20,583 nt of DNA from Treponema sp. (GCA_031270205.1 JAISYA010000173.1:1-20583), one strand, 5' to 3'; positions 7,846-15,927 are shown, counted from the stretch's first letter. The notes: generated from the letters alone by a model not told the origin. Translations and numbers: made by a program.

Positions 7846-8397
7846 ATGGCTAAAGTCGATTCTCCCGATGTTCCTTCCTTCTATATGAATCCCTCGGCCT
7901 ATTCGCAGGTGAAAGGGGACAGGAAAAAGACCGGAATCCGGCGGCCCGGCGGCAAGGATTTTTCCCGTGTTTTTGAGGATATCCGGGGCAAAACCGCGGA
8001 CGAGCTTGGCCCCCTGCGCGATCTGCCGGTGTCCGGGGAAACGGTCAACTTTTTGATGGACGAAGTCCGCGGCGCGGGAGACGCCCTGCGGGACCGGCCC
8101 TTTCCCGAAGAAATTATCCGCTACAAGCAGGCCGTGCGGAACTTCATGCACTATGTGTTGGAAAACGCCTTCGCGCTGGAAGAAGAAGCGGGAACGCCCA
8201 ATTTTCTCAAAGCCGGTTACAAGGGTCCCAGGGGAACGCCTGAAGCGATGAAGCAGAAGCGGTATATCAAGATTCAGGTTGTCGACCAAAAACTGGAAGA
8301 CCTCGCCGCCATGCTTCTTTCCAGCCAGCGGCAGCAGCTTAATCTCGCCGCCCGTCTTGAGGAAATACAGGGTCTTCTGATAGACTTGTTGCAATAA
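7846..8397 (+). CDS. YaaR-like (DUF327) protein
   Basis: A 183-residue, mostly helical, charged protein with no signal peptide, membrane segment or cysteine. The central stretch (R-Y-K-Q-A-V-R-N-F-M-H-Y-V) and the C-terminal helix (V-D-Q-K-L-E-D-L-A-A-M-L) match what I know of DUF327/YaaR. In Bacillus, yaaR lies in the same small cluster as yaaT (ricT); here it directly precedes the ricT homologue, which supports the assignment. The molecular function of the family is not known to me. The start at 7846 is 2 bases after the bactofilin stop. Confidence 0.75.
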   Translation: MAKVDSPDVPSFYMNPSAYSQVKGDRKKTGIRRPGGKDFSRVFEDIRGKTADELGPLRDLPVSGETVNFLMDEVRGAGDALRDRPFPEEIIRYKQAVRNFMHYVLENAFALEEEAGTPNFLKAGYKGPRGTPEAMKQKRYIKIQVVDQKLEDLAAMLLSSQRQQLNLAARLEEIQGLLIDLLQ

Positions 8398-8406
8398 AGG
8401 TTGTAT

Positions 8407-9345
8407 ATGAACGATACCGACGAATATGAAAACATAGAAGATGATATTTCCGCGCTTGAGGACGGCCCTTTTATAGAGGAGCCGGCTGTTATCACCGGCG
8501 CGGACGCGGGGATCGAGTCCATCGCCCCGAACACGCCCGTCTACCGCCTGCGCCTGTTTTATTCCCACGAAACTTTTCCCGCCGTGTACCGGGGCGACAC
8601 CCTCAGTACCCGTTCCCTGGTAATCGTACCCACCCGCTACGGCCGCGATATGGCGCAGGTAATCGGCCTGCTCCGCGGCAGGACGCCTCCGGCTTCCGAG
8701 ATTGCCTGGATAGAACGGCCCGCCACGCCGGAAGATTTGGAGAAAGCCCGCGGCAACCGGATTCTGGAGCGGGACGCTTTCATCATCTCCAAAGAAAAAA
8801 TAGAAAACCACAAACTGGAAATGAAACTCGTTCTTGTGCATTACCTGCTTGAGGAATCGAAGATACTCTTTTTCTTTACCGCCGACAGCCGTGTGGATTT
8901 TCGGGAACTGGTAAAAGACCTCGTGGGTGTTTTTAAAACCAGAATAGAGCTGCGCCAGATCGGCGTCCGAGACGAGGCCAGAGTAACCGGCGGCCTGGGA
9001 ATCTGCGGCAGGGCATACTGCTGCCACGCCGTATCGGACAAACTGCGGCCCGTGTCCATCAAAATGGCCAAGGATCAGAACCTCTCGCTCAACTCAATGA
9101 AAATCTCCGGCCCCTGCGGCCGTCTCCTCTGCTGCCTCTCTTACGAACACCTTTTTTACAGCGAGCAGCAGCGCCTCCTCCCCCCGGAAGGCTGTCGTAT
9201 CAGCCACGATAACACCATGTGGCGGGTAGCCGAGGTGAACATGATCAGCGGCCAGATAAGACTCACCAACGACGACGACCGTCAAATGACCCTCGCCGCG
9301 GCGCAGCTGGAACGTGTTGACAACCGCTGGCGGGTAAAAGGTTAG
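8407..9345 (+). CDS. ricT: PSP1-domain regulatory iron-sulphur protein, RicT/YaaT family
   Basis: The 312-residue protein carries the PSP1 C-terminal core with two cysteine clusters: C-G-R-A-Y-C-C (Cys200, 205, 206) and C-G-R-L-L-C-C (Cys237, 242, 243), joined by the conserved P-V-S-I-K-M-A-K-D-Q-N-L segment. In Bacillus, RicT works with RicA and RicF in a complex that holds [4Fe-4S] clusters and affects mRNA maturation by RNase Y, biofilm and sporulation; neither partner is in this window. An acidic N-terminal tail of about 40 residues precedes the domain. I prefer ATG 8407 over TTG 8401 because AAAGG lies at proper distance only from 8407. It follows yaaR closely. Confidence 0.88.
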   Translation: MNDTDEYENIEDDISALEDGPFIEEPAVITGADAGIESIAPNTPVYRLRLFYSHETFPAVYRGDTLSTRSLVIVPTRYGRDMAQVIGLLRGRTPPASEIAWIERPATPEDLEKARGNRILERDAFIISKEKIENHKLEMKLVLVHYLLEESKILFFFTADSRVDFRELVKDLVGVFKTRIELRQIGVRDEARVTGGLGICGRAYCCHAVSDKLRPVSIKMAKDQNLSLNSMKISGPCGRLLCCLSYEHLFYSEQQRLLPPEGCRISHDNTMWRVAEVNMISGQIRLTNDDDRQMTLAAAQLERVDNRWRVKG

Positions 9346-9364
9346 AACTTGGAACTCAATGTTT

Positions 9365-9434
9365 TATAAAAGGCCGTTTTCCCAAAATTGCAGTTTTGGG
9401 AGCGGCTCTGCAACTCGCGGTTTTGCAGGAAGGA
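9365..9434 (+). promoter_or_regulatory. structured leader upstream of adk
   Basis: A hairpin CCCAAAA (9381-9387)/TTTTGGG (9394-9400), extended by GCCG (9373-9376)/CGGC (9403-9406), is followed by a second, CTGCAA (9408-9413)/TTGCAG (9423-9428), that abuts the AGGAAGGAG Shine-Dalgarno. The loop of the first is itself TTGCAG (9388-9393) and could pair with CTGCAA instead, giving alternative folds. A weak promoter TTAGAA-17-TATAAA (9342-9370) could start a transcript near 9377. Confidence 0.4.
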
Positions 9435-9441
9435 GTCCGAT

Positions 9442-10071
9442 TTGAAACTGATTTTCCTGGGCCCCCCCGGAGCGGGCAAAGGCACACTGGCGGCCAAAGC
9501 GGTAGACATTCTCGGCGCGCCCCACATCAGCACCGGCGTGATATTCCGCCAGGCCATTGCCGACAAAAGTCCCCTGGGCCTCAAGGTTAAGGCGATCATT
9601 GACGCCGGAAAACTCGTTGACGATGAGACCACTATCGAACTGGTCAGGGAAAGACTCGCCCGGAACGACGCCCAAAAAGGTTACATCCTCGACGGCTTCC
9701 CCCGGACCGTTCCCCAGGCCGAGGCGCTGGCGGCATTTTCCGCTGTGGACAAAGTGGTCAATTTCGACATCCCCGATTCGGCGGCGCTGGAGCGCCTTGG
9801 CGGACGGCGCGTCTGCCGCAAATGCGGATACAACTTCCACAAAATTTTCGATAAACCCGCCAAAGAAGATGTCTGCGACCACTGCGGCGGTGAAGTCTAC
9901 ACCCGCGACGACGACCGCCCCGGGGCAATCCAAAAGCGGCTTGAAGTGTACCGCGCCCAAACCGCCCCTCTTATCGACTTCTACCGGAAAAAAGGATTGC
10001 TCCTCGACGTAGACGCCCGGTCTTCCGTGGATCAGGTGACGGAGAATTTCAAGCACAGCCTTGGGCTTTGA
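9442..10071 (+). CDS. adk: adenylate kinase with zinc-binding lid
   Basis: Adk interconverts ATP + AMP and 2 ADP, recycling the AMP that PurA-dependent synthesis and the acyl-CoA ligase produce. The 209-residue product has the P-loop G-P-P-G-A-G-K-G (Lys13), the D-G-F-P-R-T motif, and a long lid with four cysteines (Cys125-X2-Cys128 and Cys145-X2-Cys148), the structural zinc form seen in many Gram-positives and some other bacteria. The start is TTG at 9442: AGGAAGGAG sits 7 bases upstream, and the protein then begins M-K-L-I-F-L-G-P as the family does. A longer reading from 9388 would add 18 unlike residues. It converges with atpC, 179 bases away. Confidence 0.96.
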   Translation: MKLIFLGPPGAGKGTLAAKAVDILGAPHISTGVIFRQAIADKSPLGLKVKAIIDAGKLVDDETTIELVRERLARNDAQKGYILDGFPRTVPQAEALAAFSAVDKVVNFDIPDSAALERLGGRRVCRKCGYNFHKIFDKPAKEDVCDHCGGEVYTRDDDRPGAIQKRLEVYRAQTAPLIDFYRKKGLLLDVDARSSVDQVTENFKHSLGL

Positions 10072-10073
10072 AC

Positions 10074-10163
10074 AATGAGCAATGCGCTCCGCCAGAATGG
10101 GCCTGCGTTCCGATACAACCCAACGCTAAAGATACCGCCAGGTTTGCCCTGCGGAGGCTCATT
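10074..10163. repeat. long-range inverted repeat between adk and atpC
   Basis: AATGAGC (10074-10080) pairs with GCTCATT (10157-10163), and after a 6-base bulge CTCCGC (10087-10092) pairs with GCGGAG (10151-10156): 13 pairs closing a 58-base loop that holds an inner GCGTT/AACGC hairpin (10105-10126). No T-run follows on either strand. The start (10071-10084) also carries two copies of the heptamer type seen at 19813-19875. It may serve both convergent mRNAs as an end structure. Confidence 0.4.
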
Positions 10164-10250
10164 GCGTATGCTGTCAAGTGAAAAAAACAGCTTAACGGGG
10201 AGAGTAAACCAATTCGCCGGCGGCATGACCGGTGCTTTGGCGGGCGGCTT

Positions 10251-10667
10251 CTATTTTTCTCCGCGCAGTTCCCAGGCTTTCTGCCTGAATTGGGCGTAAC
10301 GCAGTTTTGCTTTTGCGTTGTCTATCTCGAATTTAAGGCCGCCCGTTTCAAGGTTTTCTTTGGCCTCTTGTTCGTCGGCGCGGGCGCTGTCAATATCAAT
10401 TTCTTCCGGCCATTCGGCGGTGTCAACCATTAGTACGGTTTTATGATCCTTCACTTCCAGAATGCCGTCGGTTATAAACGCGGAGCGCCATTTGCTTTTG
10501 GAATCTTTCACGCGGAGTATGCCGCTGACAGACGGCGCGGTAAAAGAGGAATGTTTCGCGTATACGCAGATCTCGCCGTCCACAAGGGTAAGGATGACGG
10601 CCTCTACCTTGCCTGAGAAAAAAGGCCGGTAAGGGGTGTGCACTTCAAAGTTAAACAGCGCGGCCAT
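10251..10667 (-). CDS. atpC: F-type ATP synthase epsilon subunit
   Basis: Last gene of the ATP synthase operon. The 138-residue product has the N-terminal beta-sandwich (F-N-F-E-V-H-T-P, then V-E-A-V-I-L-T-L-V-D-G-E-I) and a C-terminal two-helix part (A-R-A-D-E-Q-E-A-K-E-N-L) expected of epsilon, which sits on the central stalk and can inhibit ATP hydrolysis. I start at ATG 10667 because GGGAG lies 6-7 bases upstream and the family N-terminus begins there; an in-frame extension to 10748 would add a Cys-rich tail unlike epsilon and would run into the spacer after atpD. It lies 55 bases after atpD. Confidence 0.93.
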   Translation of the reverse strand: MAALFNFEVHTPYRPFFSGKVEAVILTLVDGEICVYAKHSSFTAPSVSGILRVKDSKSKWRSAFITDGILEVKDHKTVLMVDTAEWPEEIDIDSARADEQEAKENLETGGLKFEIDNAKAKLRYAQFRQKAWELRGEK

Positions 10668-10722
10668 GAAAACTCCCGCGATTGACCGCGAAGCGCAAAG
10701 GCCGCTTTGGCAGCACGCGCAT

Positions 10723-12117
10723 TTATGCCCTCGCCTTTTCGAGTACATCTTCGATGCTGCCTGCCATGTAGAAGGCCTGTTCGGGAATCGAATCGCACTC
10801 GCCGTCTAGGATCATCCTGAAACCTTTAATTGTTTCCTTTACCGGCACATAACGGCCCTGAATGCCGGTGAACTTTTCCGCCACAAAGAAAGGCTGGCTA
10901 AAGAAACGCTGCGCCTTTCGCGCCCTTGAGACGGTGATCTTGTCCTCGGCGGAAAGCTCGTCCATGCCGAGGATGGCGATGATGTCCTGCAATTCCTTGT
11001 AGGTCTGGAGTATCTGCTGGGCGCGGCGGGCGGTGTTGTAGTGTTCTTCCCCAACCGCGGCGGCGTCAAGGATGCGGGAACTTGAGGCCAGGGGGTCCAC
11101 CGAGGGATAAATGCCCAGCTCTACGATTTTGCGTGAAAGGGTTGTGGTGGCGTCCAGGTGGGCGAAGGTGGTAGCCGGCGCGGGATCGGTAAGGTCGTCT
11201 GCGGGCACGTAGACCGCCTGTATGCTGGTGATAGAGCCTTTGGCTGTACTGGCGATCCGTTCCTGGAGGCTGCCCATCTCGTTTGCCAGGGTTGGCTGGT
11301 AGCCGACGGCGCTGGGGATGCGGCCCAGCAGGGCGGAAACCTCGGCGCCGGCCTGGATGAAGCGGAAAATATTGTCGATAAAGAGCAGCACGTTCTGGCC
11401 TTCCCTGTCCCGAAAATGCTCCGCCATGGCAAGGCCCGCCAGGGCAACCCTCATGCGCGCGCCGGGAGGTTCGTTCATCTGGCCAAAAACAAGGGCGGTT
11501 TTTTCGATAACTCCGCTTTCGTTCATTTCCTTCCAGAGGTCCGCCCCTTCCCGTGAGCGCTCGCCCACGCCGGAGAACACCGAGTAACCTGAATGTTCGG
11601 TAGCGATGTTGCGGATCAGCTCCATGATGATGACGGTTTTGCCCACACCGGCGCCGCCGAAGAGGCCGACTTTGCCGCCCTTTGCGTAGGGGGCGATAAG
11701 ATCGATGACCTTGATGCCTGTTTCAAGCATTTCCGTGGCGGGCCGCTGTTCCTCGAAACTCGGAGCGGGCCGGTGGATGGAGTTGTACTCTTTGGCGGTG
11801 AAAGCGCCCTTGTCGTCAATCGGATCTCCGGTAACACTGAACATGCGGCCGAGCACTTCCCGCCCCACCGGAACGCTGATGGGGCCGCCGGTATCTTCGG
11901 CCTCAAGCCCGCGGGAGAGTCCCTCGGTAGCGCTCATTGCCACACAGCGCACACAGTTGTCGCCGATGTGCTGCAACACTTCCAGCACCGGCTCCCGGCC
12001 GCCTGAACCGCCGGTTTTCACTTTCAAGGCGTTCAAAATCGCGGGAATCTGCCCCGGCTCAAAACGAAGGTCCACAACGGGACCGAGTATCTGGGTTATA
12101 TATCCTTTATTTGCCAT
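10723..12117 (-). CDS. atpD: F-type ATP synthase beta subunit (catalytic)
   Basis: The catalytic subunit of the F1 head. The 464-residue protein shows the Walker A motif G-G-A-G-V-G-K-T (154-161, Lys160), the G-V-G-E-R-S-R-E-G segment with the catalytic Glu, Walker B L-L-F-I-D-N-I, the A-P-A-T-T-F-A-H-L-D-A-T-T signature, and D-E-L-S-A-E-D, a variant of the DELSEED loop that contacts gamma. GGAG lies upstream of ATG 12117. It sits 28 bases after atpG. Confidence 0.98.
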   Translation of the reverse strand: MANKGYITQILGPVVDLRFEPGQIPAILNALKVKTGGSGGREPVLEVLQHIGDNCVRCVAMSATEGLSRGLEAEDTGGPISVPVGREVLGRMFSVTGDPIDDKGAFTAKEYNSIHRPAPSFEEQRPATEMLETGIKVIDLIAPYAKGGKVGLFGGAGVGKTVIIMELIRNIATEHSGYSVFSGVGERSREGADLWKEMNESGVIEKTALVFGQMNEPPGARMRVALAGLAMAEHFRDREGQNVLLFIDNIFRFIQAGAEVSALLGRIPSAVGYQPTLANEMGSLQERIASTAKGSITSIQAVYVPADDLTDPAPATTFAHLDATTTLSRKIVELGIYPSVDPLASSSRILDAAAVGEEHYNTARRAQQILQTYKELQDIIAILGMDELSAEDKITVSRARKAQRFFSQPFFVAEKFTGIQGRYVPVKETIKGFRMILDGECDSIPEQAFYMAGSIEDVLEKARA

Positions 12118-12145
12118 CCCGCAATCTCCTATAAATCTCTACGGA

Positions 12146-13036
12146 TCATTTATCGCTCAAGGCGGTGGAGCCGCCTATAATTTCCGACATTTCCTGGGTG
12201 ATGCCCGCCTGCCGCGCACGGTTGTAACTGATCTGCAGGGACGCGAGCATATCCTCGGCGCTTTTTGAAGCCTCGTCCATCGCGGCCATGCGGGCGCTTT
12301 GTTCGCTTGCATAGGCTTCCACTATTGCGCCGTAAAAAATGCCCTTGACATAGAGCGGCACCAGGGCGTCAAATACCGTTCCCTTTGAGGGGAGAAATTC
12401 AAACTGAAGTTCCACCCGCTTCATGTTTCCCGTGTTGGCAAGTTCACTCTGTATTTTTTCCGTGTTCAGGGGAAATATCTGCCGCTCGGCGGGCAGCAGT
12501 TTGATAGTACTGTACATGTGGGTATACACGACATGCACTTCGTCGAACATTCCCCAGAGATATTGTGACACGATATAATCGGCGATTTCCCCGGCGTGCT
12601 CCACCGTGGGCAGCTGCGAACGGAAAGAAAAGTTTTCCAGGATGACATAAGGCGAATGAATAAAATAGCGGTAGCCGACTGTGCCGATGAGAATCAGCAG
12701 GGGATTTTTGACTCTGGAACAGAGATCGTTTACCTGCCGGAAAATATTGGCGTTGTAGCCCCCGGCGAGTCCCTTGTCGCTGGTAATCGCCACAATAGCG
12801 GTACGGGAAGTTTTGTTCGCATCGGGTTCACGAAAAAAGGCGCTCTCTACTTTGCCCGCGCTTGAAAGAATATCAAACATTGATTTCTGAATCCGGTTGA
12901 AGTACGGCTCGGTGTCCTCAAGTATCCGCCTGCCCTTGCGCAGCTTCGCGGTAGAGATGAGATTCATCGCCTTTGTAACCTGGAGCGTCTGCCTGATGGC
13001 CCGCATCCGCAGACGCACGTCCCGTAAATTCGCCAA
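12146..13036 (-). CDS. atpG: F-type ATP synthase gamma subunit
   Basis: Central-stalk rotor subunit that couples c-ring rotation to the F1 head. The 296-residue protein has the conserved N-terminal helix (R-M-R-A-I-R-Q-T-L-Q-V-T-K-A-M) and C-terminal helix (M-A-A-M-D-E-A-S-K-S-A-E-D-M, then Y-N-R-A-R-Q-A-G-I-T-Q-E) that form the coiled-coil shaft. The start is TTG at 13036 with AGGAG about 7 bases upstream; no better ATG exists near it. It follows atpA by 26 bases; a small CAAGC/GCTTG hairpin (13059-13071) overlaps the atpA stop. Confidence 0.97.
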   Translation of the reverse strand: MANLRDVRLRMRAIRQTLQVTKAMNLISTAKLRKGRRILEDTEPYFNRIQKSMFDILSSAGKVESAFFREPDANKTSRTAIVAITSDKGLAGGYNANIFRQVNDLCSRVKNPLLILIGTVGYRYFIHSPYVILENFSFRSQLPTVEHAGEIADYIVSQYLWGMFDEVHVVYTHMYSTIKLLPAERQIFPLNTEKIQSELANTGNMKRVELQFEFLPSKGTVFDALVPLYVKGIFYGAIVEAYASEQSARMAAMDEASKSAEDMLASLQISYNRARQAGITQEMSEIIGGSTALSDK

Positions 13037-13062
13037 TTCCCGCTCCTGTCAGACGCAGCAAG

Positions 13063-14568
13063 CTATGCTTGTTTGAGCGCCTTGAAAGCTTCGACAGCGC
13101 TCCGCAGTTCCCCTTCCTGCTCCACCGAAACAACTCCGGTTTCCGCAATGCTCCGCATCAAATCGGCGCTGCGATTTTTAAGATACTCAAGATACGTTTT
13201 GACCAGGGAAGAAATAGCTTCCACCTTGACATCCATCAGATAGCCGTTGATAGCCAAAAAGAGAATCGCCACCTGTTCTTCCAGAGAATAAGGCGAGTAC
13301 TGGGGCTGCTTGAGCACCTCCATAAGCCGCTCGCCCTGGGACAGCTTGTCCTGGGTAGCCTTGTCCAGGTCGCTTCCGAATTGGGCAAAGGCGGCCATTT
13401 CCCGGTACTGCGCAAGGTCCAGACGCAGCCGGCCCGAAATCTTGCGGATCGCCTTTGCCTGCGCCGCCCCGCCGACACGGCTTACCGAAAGCCCCACGTC
13501 AATGGCAGGACGGAAGCCCGAATTGAACAGTTCCGAATCAAGGAATATCTGCCCATCGGTAATTGAGATAACGTTGGTCGGAATATAAGAAGAAATGTCC
13601 CCGGCCTGAGTCTCCACGATGGGCAGAGCGGTGATGGAGCCGCCGCCCCTGGCTTCGGAAAGTTTCGCCGCGCGTTCCAGCAGCCGCGAGTGCAGGTAAA
13701 ATACGTCGCCGGGAAAGGCTTCGCGTCCGGGCGGCCTGCGCAGCAGGAGGCTGATGGTGCGGTAGGCGACGGCGTGTTTGGAAAGATCGTCATAAACCAC
13801 CAGCGCGTCCCTGCCCTGGTGCATGAAGTGTTCCGCCATGGCAACCGCCGCGTAGGGAGCAAGATATTGAAGGGCCGCCGAATCCGAAGCCGAGGCCAGT
13901 ACCACAAAGGTATAATCCATAGCGCCGCGCTTTTCCAGATTTTTTACAATCGCCGCAACCGAAGAAGACTTCTGCCCGATAGCGCAGTAGACGCAGTACA
14001 CGTTTTTTCCCTTTTGGTTGAGTATCGCGTCAATGGCAATGGCGGTTTTACCGGTCTGCCGGTCACCGATGATCAATTCCCGCTGGCCCCGCCCGATTGG
14101 GATCATGGCGTCTACCGCAATGGAGCCGGTCTGCAGGGGAGTGTCCACGCTGCCCCGGTCAATGACCGGCGCGGCGGGGGTTTCCACCGGCAGCCAGGCT
14201 TCGGCGCTGATCGGGCCTTTGCCGTCAATGGCCTCGCCCAGCGGATTAACCACCCGGCCGAACAGCGATTGCCCCGAAGGAACCGACACCACTTTGCCGG
14301 TGCCCCGTACTTCCTCGCCGTCCTTCACCCCCGATTCACCGGAGAGGAGCACGCAGCCTATGTTTTCTTCTTCAAGGTTAAGCACAATCCCCGCCGCGCC
14401 GGAAGCGAATTCCACCAGTTCGCCGTATATGGCGTTGGTAAGCCCGTACACCGTGGCTACGGAATCGCCCACCTGCATCACAAAGCCGGAGTTGCCGGAG
14501 ACGGCCCTGCCTTCCCAATGTTCAATCCGTTCCTGCAAGACCCTGGTAATGTCATCATAATTCGCCAT
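13063..14568 (-). CDS. atpA: F-type ATP synthase alpha subunit
   Basis: Non-catalytic nucleotide-binding subunit of the F1 hexamer. The 501-residue length is standard. Walker A is G-D-R-Q-T-G-K-T (Lys174); the V-V-Y-D-D-L-S-K-H Walker B region and R-P-A-I-D-V-G-L-S-V-S-R-V-G (arginine-finger segment) are intact. Its ATG shares one base with the atpH stop (TAATG), with GGAGGGA just upstream, so translation is coupled. Confidence 0.98.
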   Translation of the reverse strand: MANYDDITRVLQERIEHWEGRAVSGNSGFVMQVGDSVATVYGLTNAIYGELVEFASGAAGIVLNLEEENIGCVLLSGESGVKDGEEVRGTGKVVSVPSGQSLFGRVVNPLGEAIDGKGPISAEAWLPVETPAAPVIDRGSVDTPLQTGSIAVDAMIPIGRGQRELIIGDRQTGKTAIAIDAILNQKGKNVYCVYCAIGQKSSSVAAIVKNLEKRGAMDYTFVVLASASDSAALQYLAPYAAVAMAEHFMHQGRDALVVYDDLSKHAVAYRTISLLLRRPPGREAFPGDVFYLHSRLLERAAKLSEARGGGSITALPIVETQAGDISSYIPTNVISITDGQIFLDSELFNSGFRPAIDVGLSVSRVGGAAQAKAIRKISGRLRLDLAQYREMAAFAQFGSDLDKATQDKLSQGERLMEVLKQPQYSPYSLEEQVAILFLAINGYLMDVKVEAISSLVKTYLEYLKNRSADLMRSIAETGVVSVEQEGELRSAVEAFKALKQA

Positions 14569-15161
14569 TAAAATCCCTCCGCGGAGCGCAGCCCGCCCGT
14601 CCGCCCGGCAGTCGTGGATGAAATGGCCCCCAGGTTGTCCGCCATTTTTTCCAGCTGCCCTTTCAGGCTTGCGTCAATGCTGAACTCGCCGATACGCAGC
14701 CGGTATCCGCCCAAAAGAGCGGGAACTACTTTAACGTGCATTATAATCCCCGCCCCGGTCCGCTCTTCTATTTTCCGCCGCAGGCTTTCCTGAAAGCCGC
14801 TGTCCATGGGGAACGCCGATTCGGCGGTAAGTTCCAGGATACCTTTCGCGTCATCCAGCTTCTTCTCGATTTTCCGCAGCAGCGGATCGATGTATCTGAA
14901 ACGATCTTTTTCAACAAGGAGGCTGATGAAGCGGATCGCGTATTCCATCGGCTTGTCCGCCGGCGGACCGCCGTCCGCGCGGGAGATGCCCGCCGCGTCC
15001 CGCAGCAGCCGCTCAAGCTGAAGCGCTGCGCCGAGGCCAAAAAGCGCGCAGGGTATGGTCTTAACCGGCGGGACCAGCGCCTTGAGACAGGCCAGCCCCG
15101 CGCCGGCGTTTTCGCCCAGCGTGCTGATAAACGCCGCGGCCCAGCGGTCCCCGTGAAACAT
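14568..15161 (-). CDS. atpH: F-type ATP synthase delta subunit
   Basis: Delta joins the top of F1 to the b-subunit stator. The 197-residue product is poorly conserved, as is usual, but its place between atpF and atpA, the size, and the C-terminal part (G-A-G-I-I-M-H-V-K-V-V-P-A-L-L-G-G-Y-R-L-R-I-G-E read in pieces, followed by D-A-S-L-K-G-Q-L) are typical. The ATG at 15161 overlaps the atpF stop by one base (TGATG); an upstream in-frame TTG at 15164 is less likely. AAGGGA lies upstream. Confidence 0.9.
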   Translation of the reverse strand: MFHGDRWAAAFISTLGENAGAGLACLKALVPPVKTIPCALFGLGAALQLERLLRDAAGISRADGGPPADKPMEYAIRFISLLVEKDRFRYIDPLLRKIEKKLDDAKGILELTAESAFPMDSGFQESLRRKIEERTGAGIIMHVKVVPALLGGYRLRIGEFSIDASLKGQLEKMADNLGAISSTTAGRTGGLRSAEGF

Positions 15162-15673
15162 CAATTGTTTCCCTTGTGAGCGGCGAGTTCCTCAAGCATC
15201 ATGTCCGCGTAATGCCTGTTGTCGTCGCTGCTAAAATCCCGCGAGACCAGCTTTGAGGAAGCGGCCAGCACAAGGCCGGCGGCCTCGGTTCTGAACTTTA
15301 CCAGGGCCGCCTGCCGCTCGGCCTCAAGCTGTCTGCGGGCGTTGTCCGCGAGCGCTTCCGCCGCGGCCTTTCCAGCGGCGATGATCCGCGCGGCCTCCGC
15401 TTCGGCGTTTTCCCTTGCGGCTTTGACGATCGATTCGGCTTCGGCTTCGGCCCTGTTCAATTTACCCTCGTACTGTTCAAGCAGCTTCTTTGCCAGGGAC
15501 CTGTCTTTCTCGGTCTCATCAATCGTATCCCGAATTTTTTTTGCCCGTTCATCCATAAACCTGGTAACCGGCTTAAAAAGAATCGCCCGTAATATAAGAA
15601 ACAATATTCCGATATTAACGAAGGTGAAAAAAAAGGTTGCCAGGTTGGGATTGATCAGGCCGCCGCTTTCCAT
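15161..15673 (-). CDS. atpF: F-type ATP synthase b subunit
   Basis: Peripheral stalk subunit. The 170-residue protein has one N-terminal membrane segment (about 10-32, F-F-F-T-F-V-N-I-G-I-L-F-L-I-L) then a long charged Ala/Glu/Arg-rich helix (about 40-150) fit for the b-dimer coiled coil. ATG at 15673 is 4 bases after atpE; AAGGG lies in the end of atpE. A single b-type gene is present, with no second b' gene. Confidence 0.95.
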   Translation of the reverse strand: MESGGLINPNLATFFFTFVNIGILFLILRAILFKPVTRFMDERAKKIRDTIDETEKDRSLAKKLLEQYEGKLNRAEAEAESIVKAARENAEAEAARIIAAGKAAAEALADNARRQLEAERQAALVKFRTEAAGLVLAASSKLVSRDFSSDDNRHYADMMLEELAAHKGNN

Positions 15674-15677
15674 GGCG

Positions 15678-15893
15678 CTAGCCCTTGAGATAGATCAAAA
15701 TGGCGATTACAAATCCGTAAATCGCCGTTGATTCCGCCAGGGCGACTCCCAGAAAAAACACCGTCTGAATTTTTCCCGAAGCCTCTGGCTGCCGTGAAAT
15801 AGCCTCGGCGGTTTTCCCCGCGGCAATGCCGATTCCGATACCGGCGCCCAAGCCGGCCAGCACCGCGATACCCGCGCCAATTAATGCGTTCAT
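15678..15893 (-). CDS. atpE: F-type ATP synthase c subunit (rotor ring)
   Basis: 71-residue hairpin of two membrane helices that forms the rotor ring. Helix 1 carries the Gly-rich packing motif (G-A-G-I-G-I-G-I-A-A-G), the polar loop is R34-Q35-P36, and helix 2 has the ion-binding carboxylate Glu54 in A-E-S-T-A-I-Y. Glu54-Ser55-Thr56 and Tyr59 match positions used by sodium-coupled c-rings, but the helix 1 Gln that also binds sodium (Gln32 in Ilyobacter tartaricus, position recalled) is Ile21 here. Proton coupling is therefore the safer guess. AAGGAG stands 5 bases before the ATG, the strongest Shine-Dalgarno in the operon, fitting the need for many c copies. Confidence 0.96.
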   Translation of the reverse strand: MNALIGAGIAVLAGLGAGIGIGIAAGKTAEAISRQPEASGKIQTVFFLGVALAESTAIYGFVIAILIYLKG

Positions 15894-15927
15894 AGTTACT
15901 CCTTATCAGTCTCAATCGTTACCGAAC

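Noticed and set aside
7840..9027. Long open frame on the minus strand (395 codons) opposite yaaR and ricT
   Set aside because: It is the mirror of two recognised genes, has no family look, and its translation is a shadow of GC-rich codon use.
9317..9322. TTGACA at the end of ricT as a -35 for adk
   Set aside because: No acceptable -10 lies 16-18 bases downstream; the bases are codons of ricT.
10164..10250. Intrinsic terminator for the ATP synthase operon after atpC
   Set aside because: The GC-rich stretches here are direct rather than inverted repeats, and the T7 on the minus strand has no stem before it.
10668..10748. N-terminal extension of atpC
   Set aside because: Epsilon subunits begin at the chosen ATG, which has its own GGGAG; the extension is Cys-rich and overlaps the end of atpD.
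13690..14571. 293-codon plus-strand frame opposite atpA
   Set aside because: atpA is certain there; the frame is an antisense shadow without a ribosome site.
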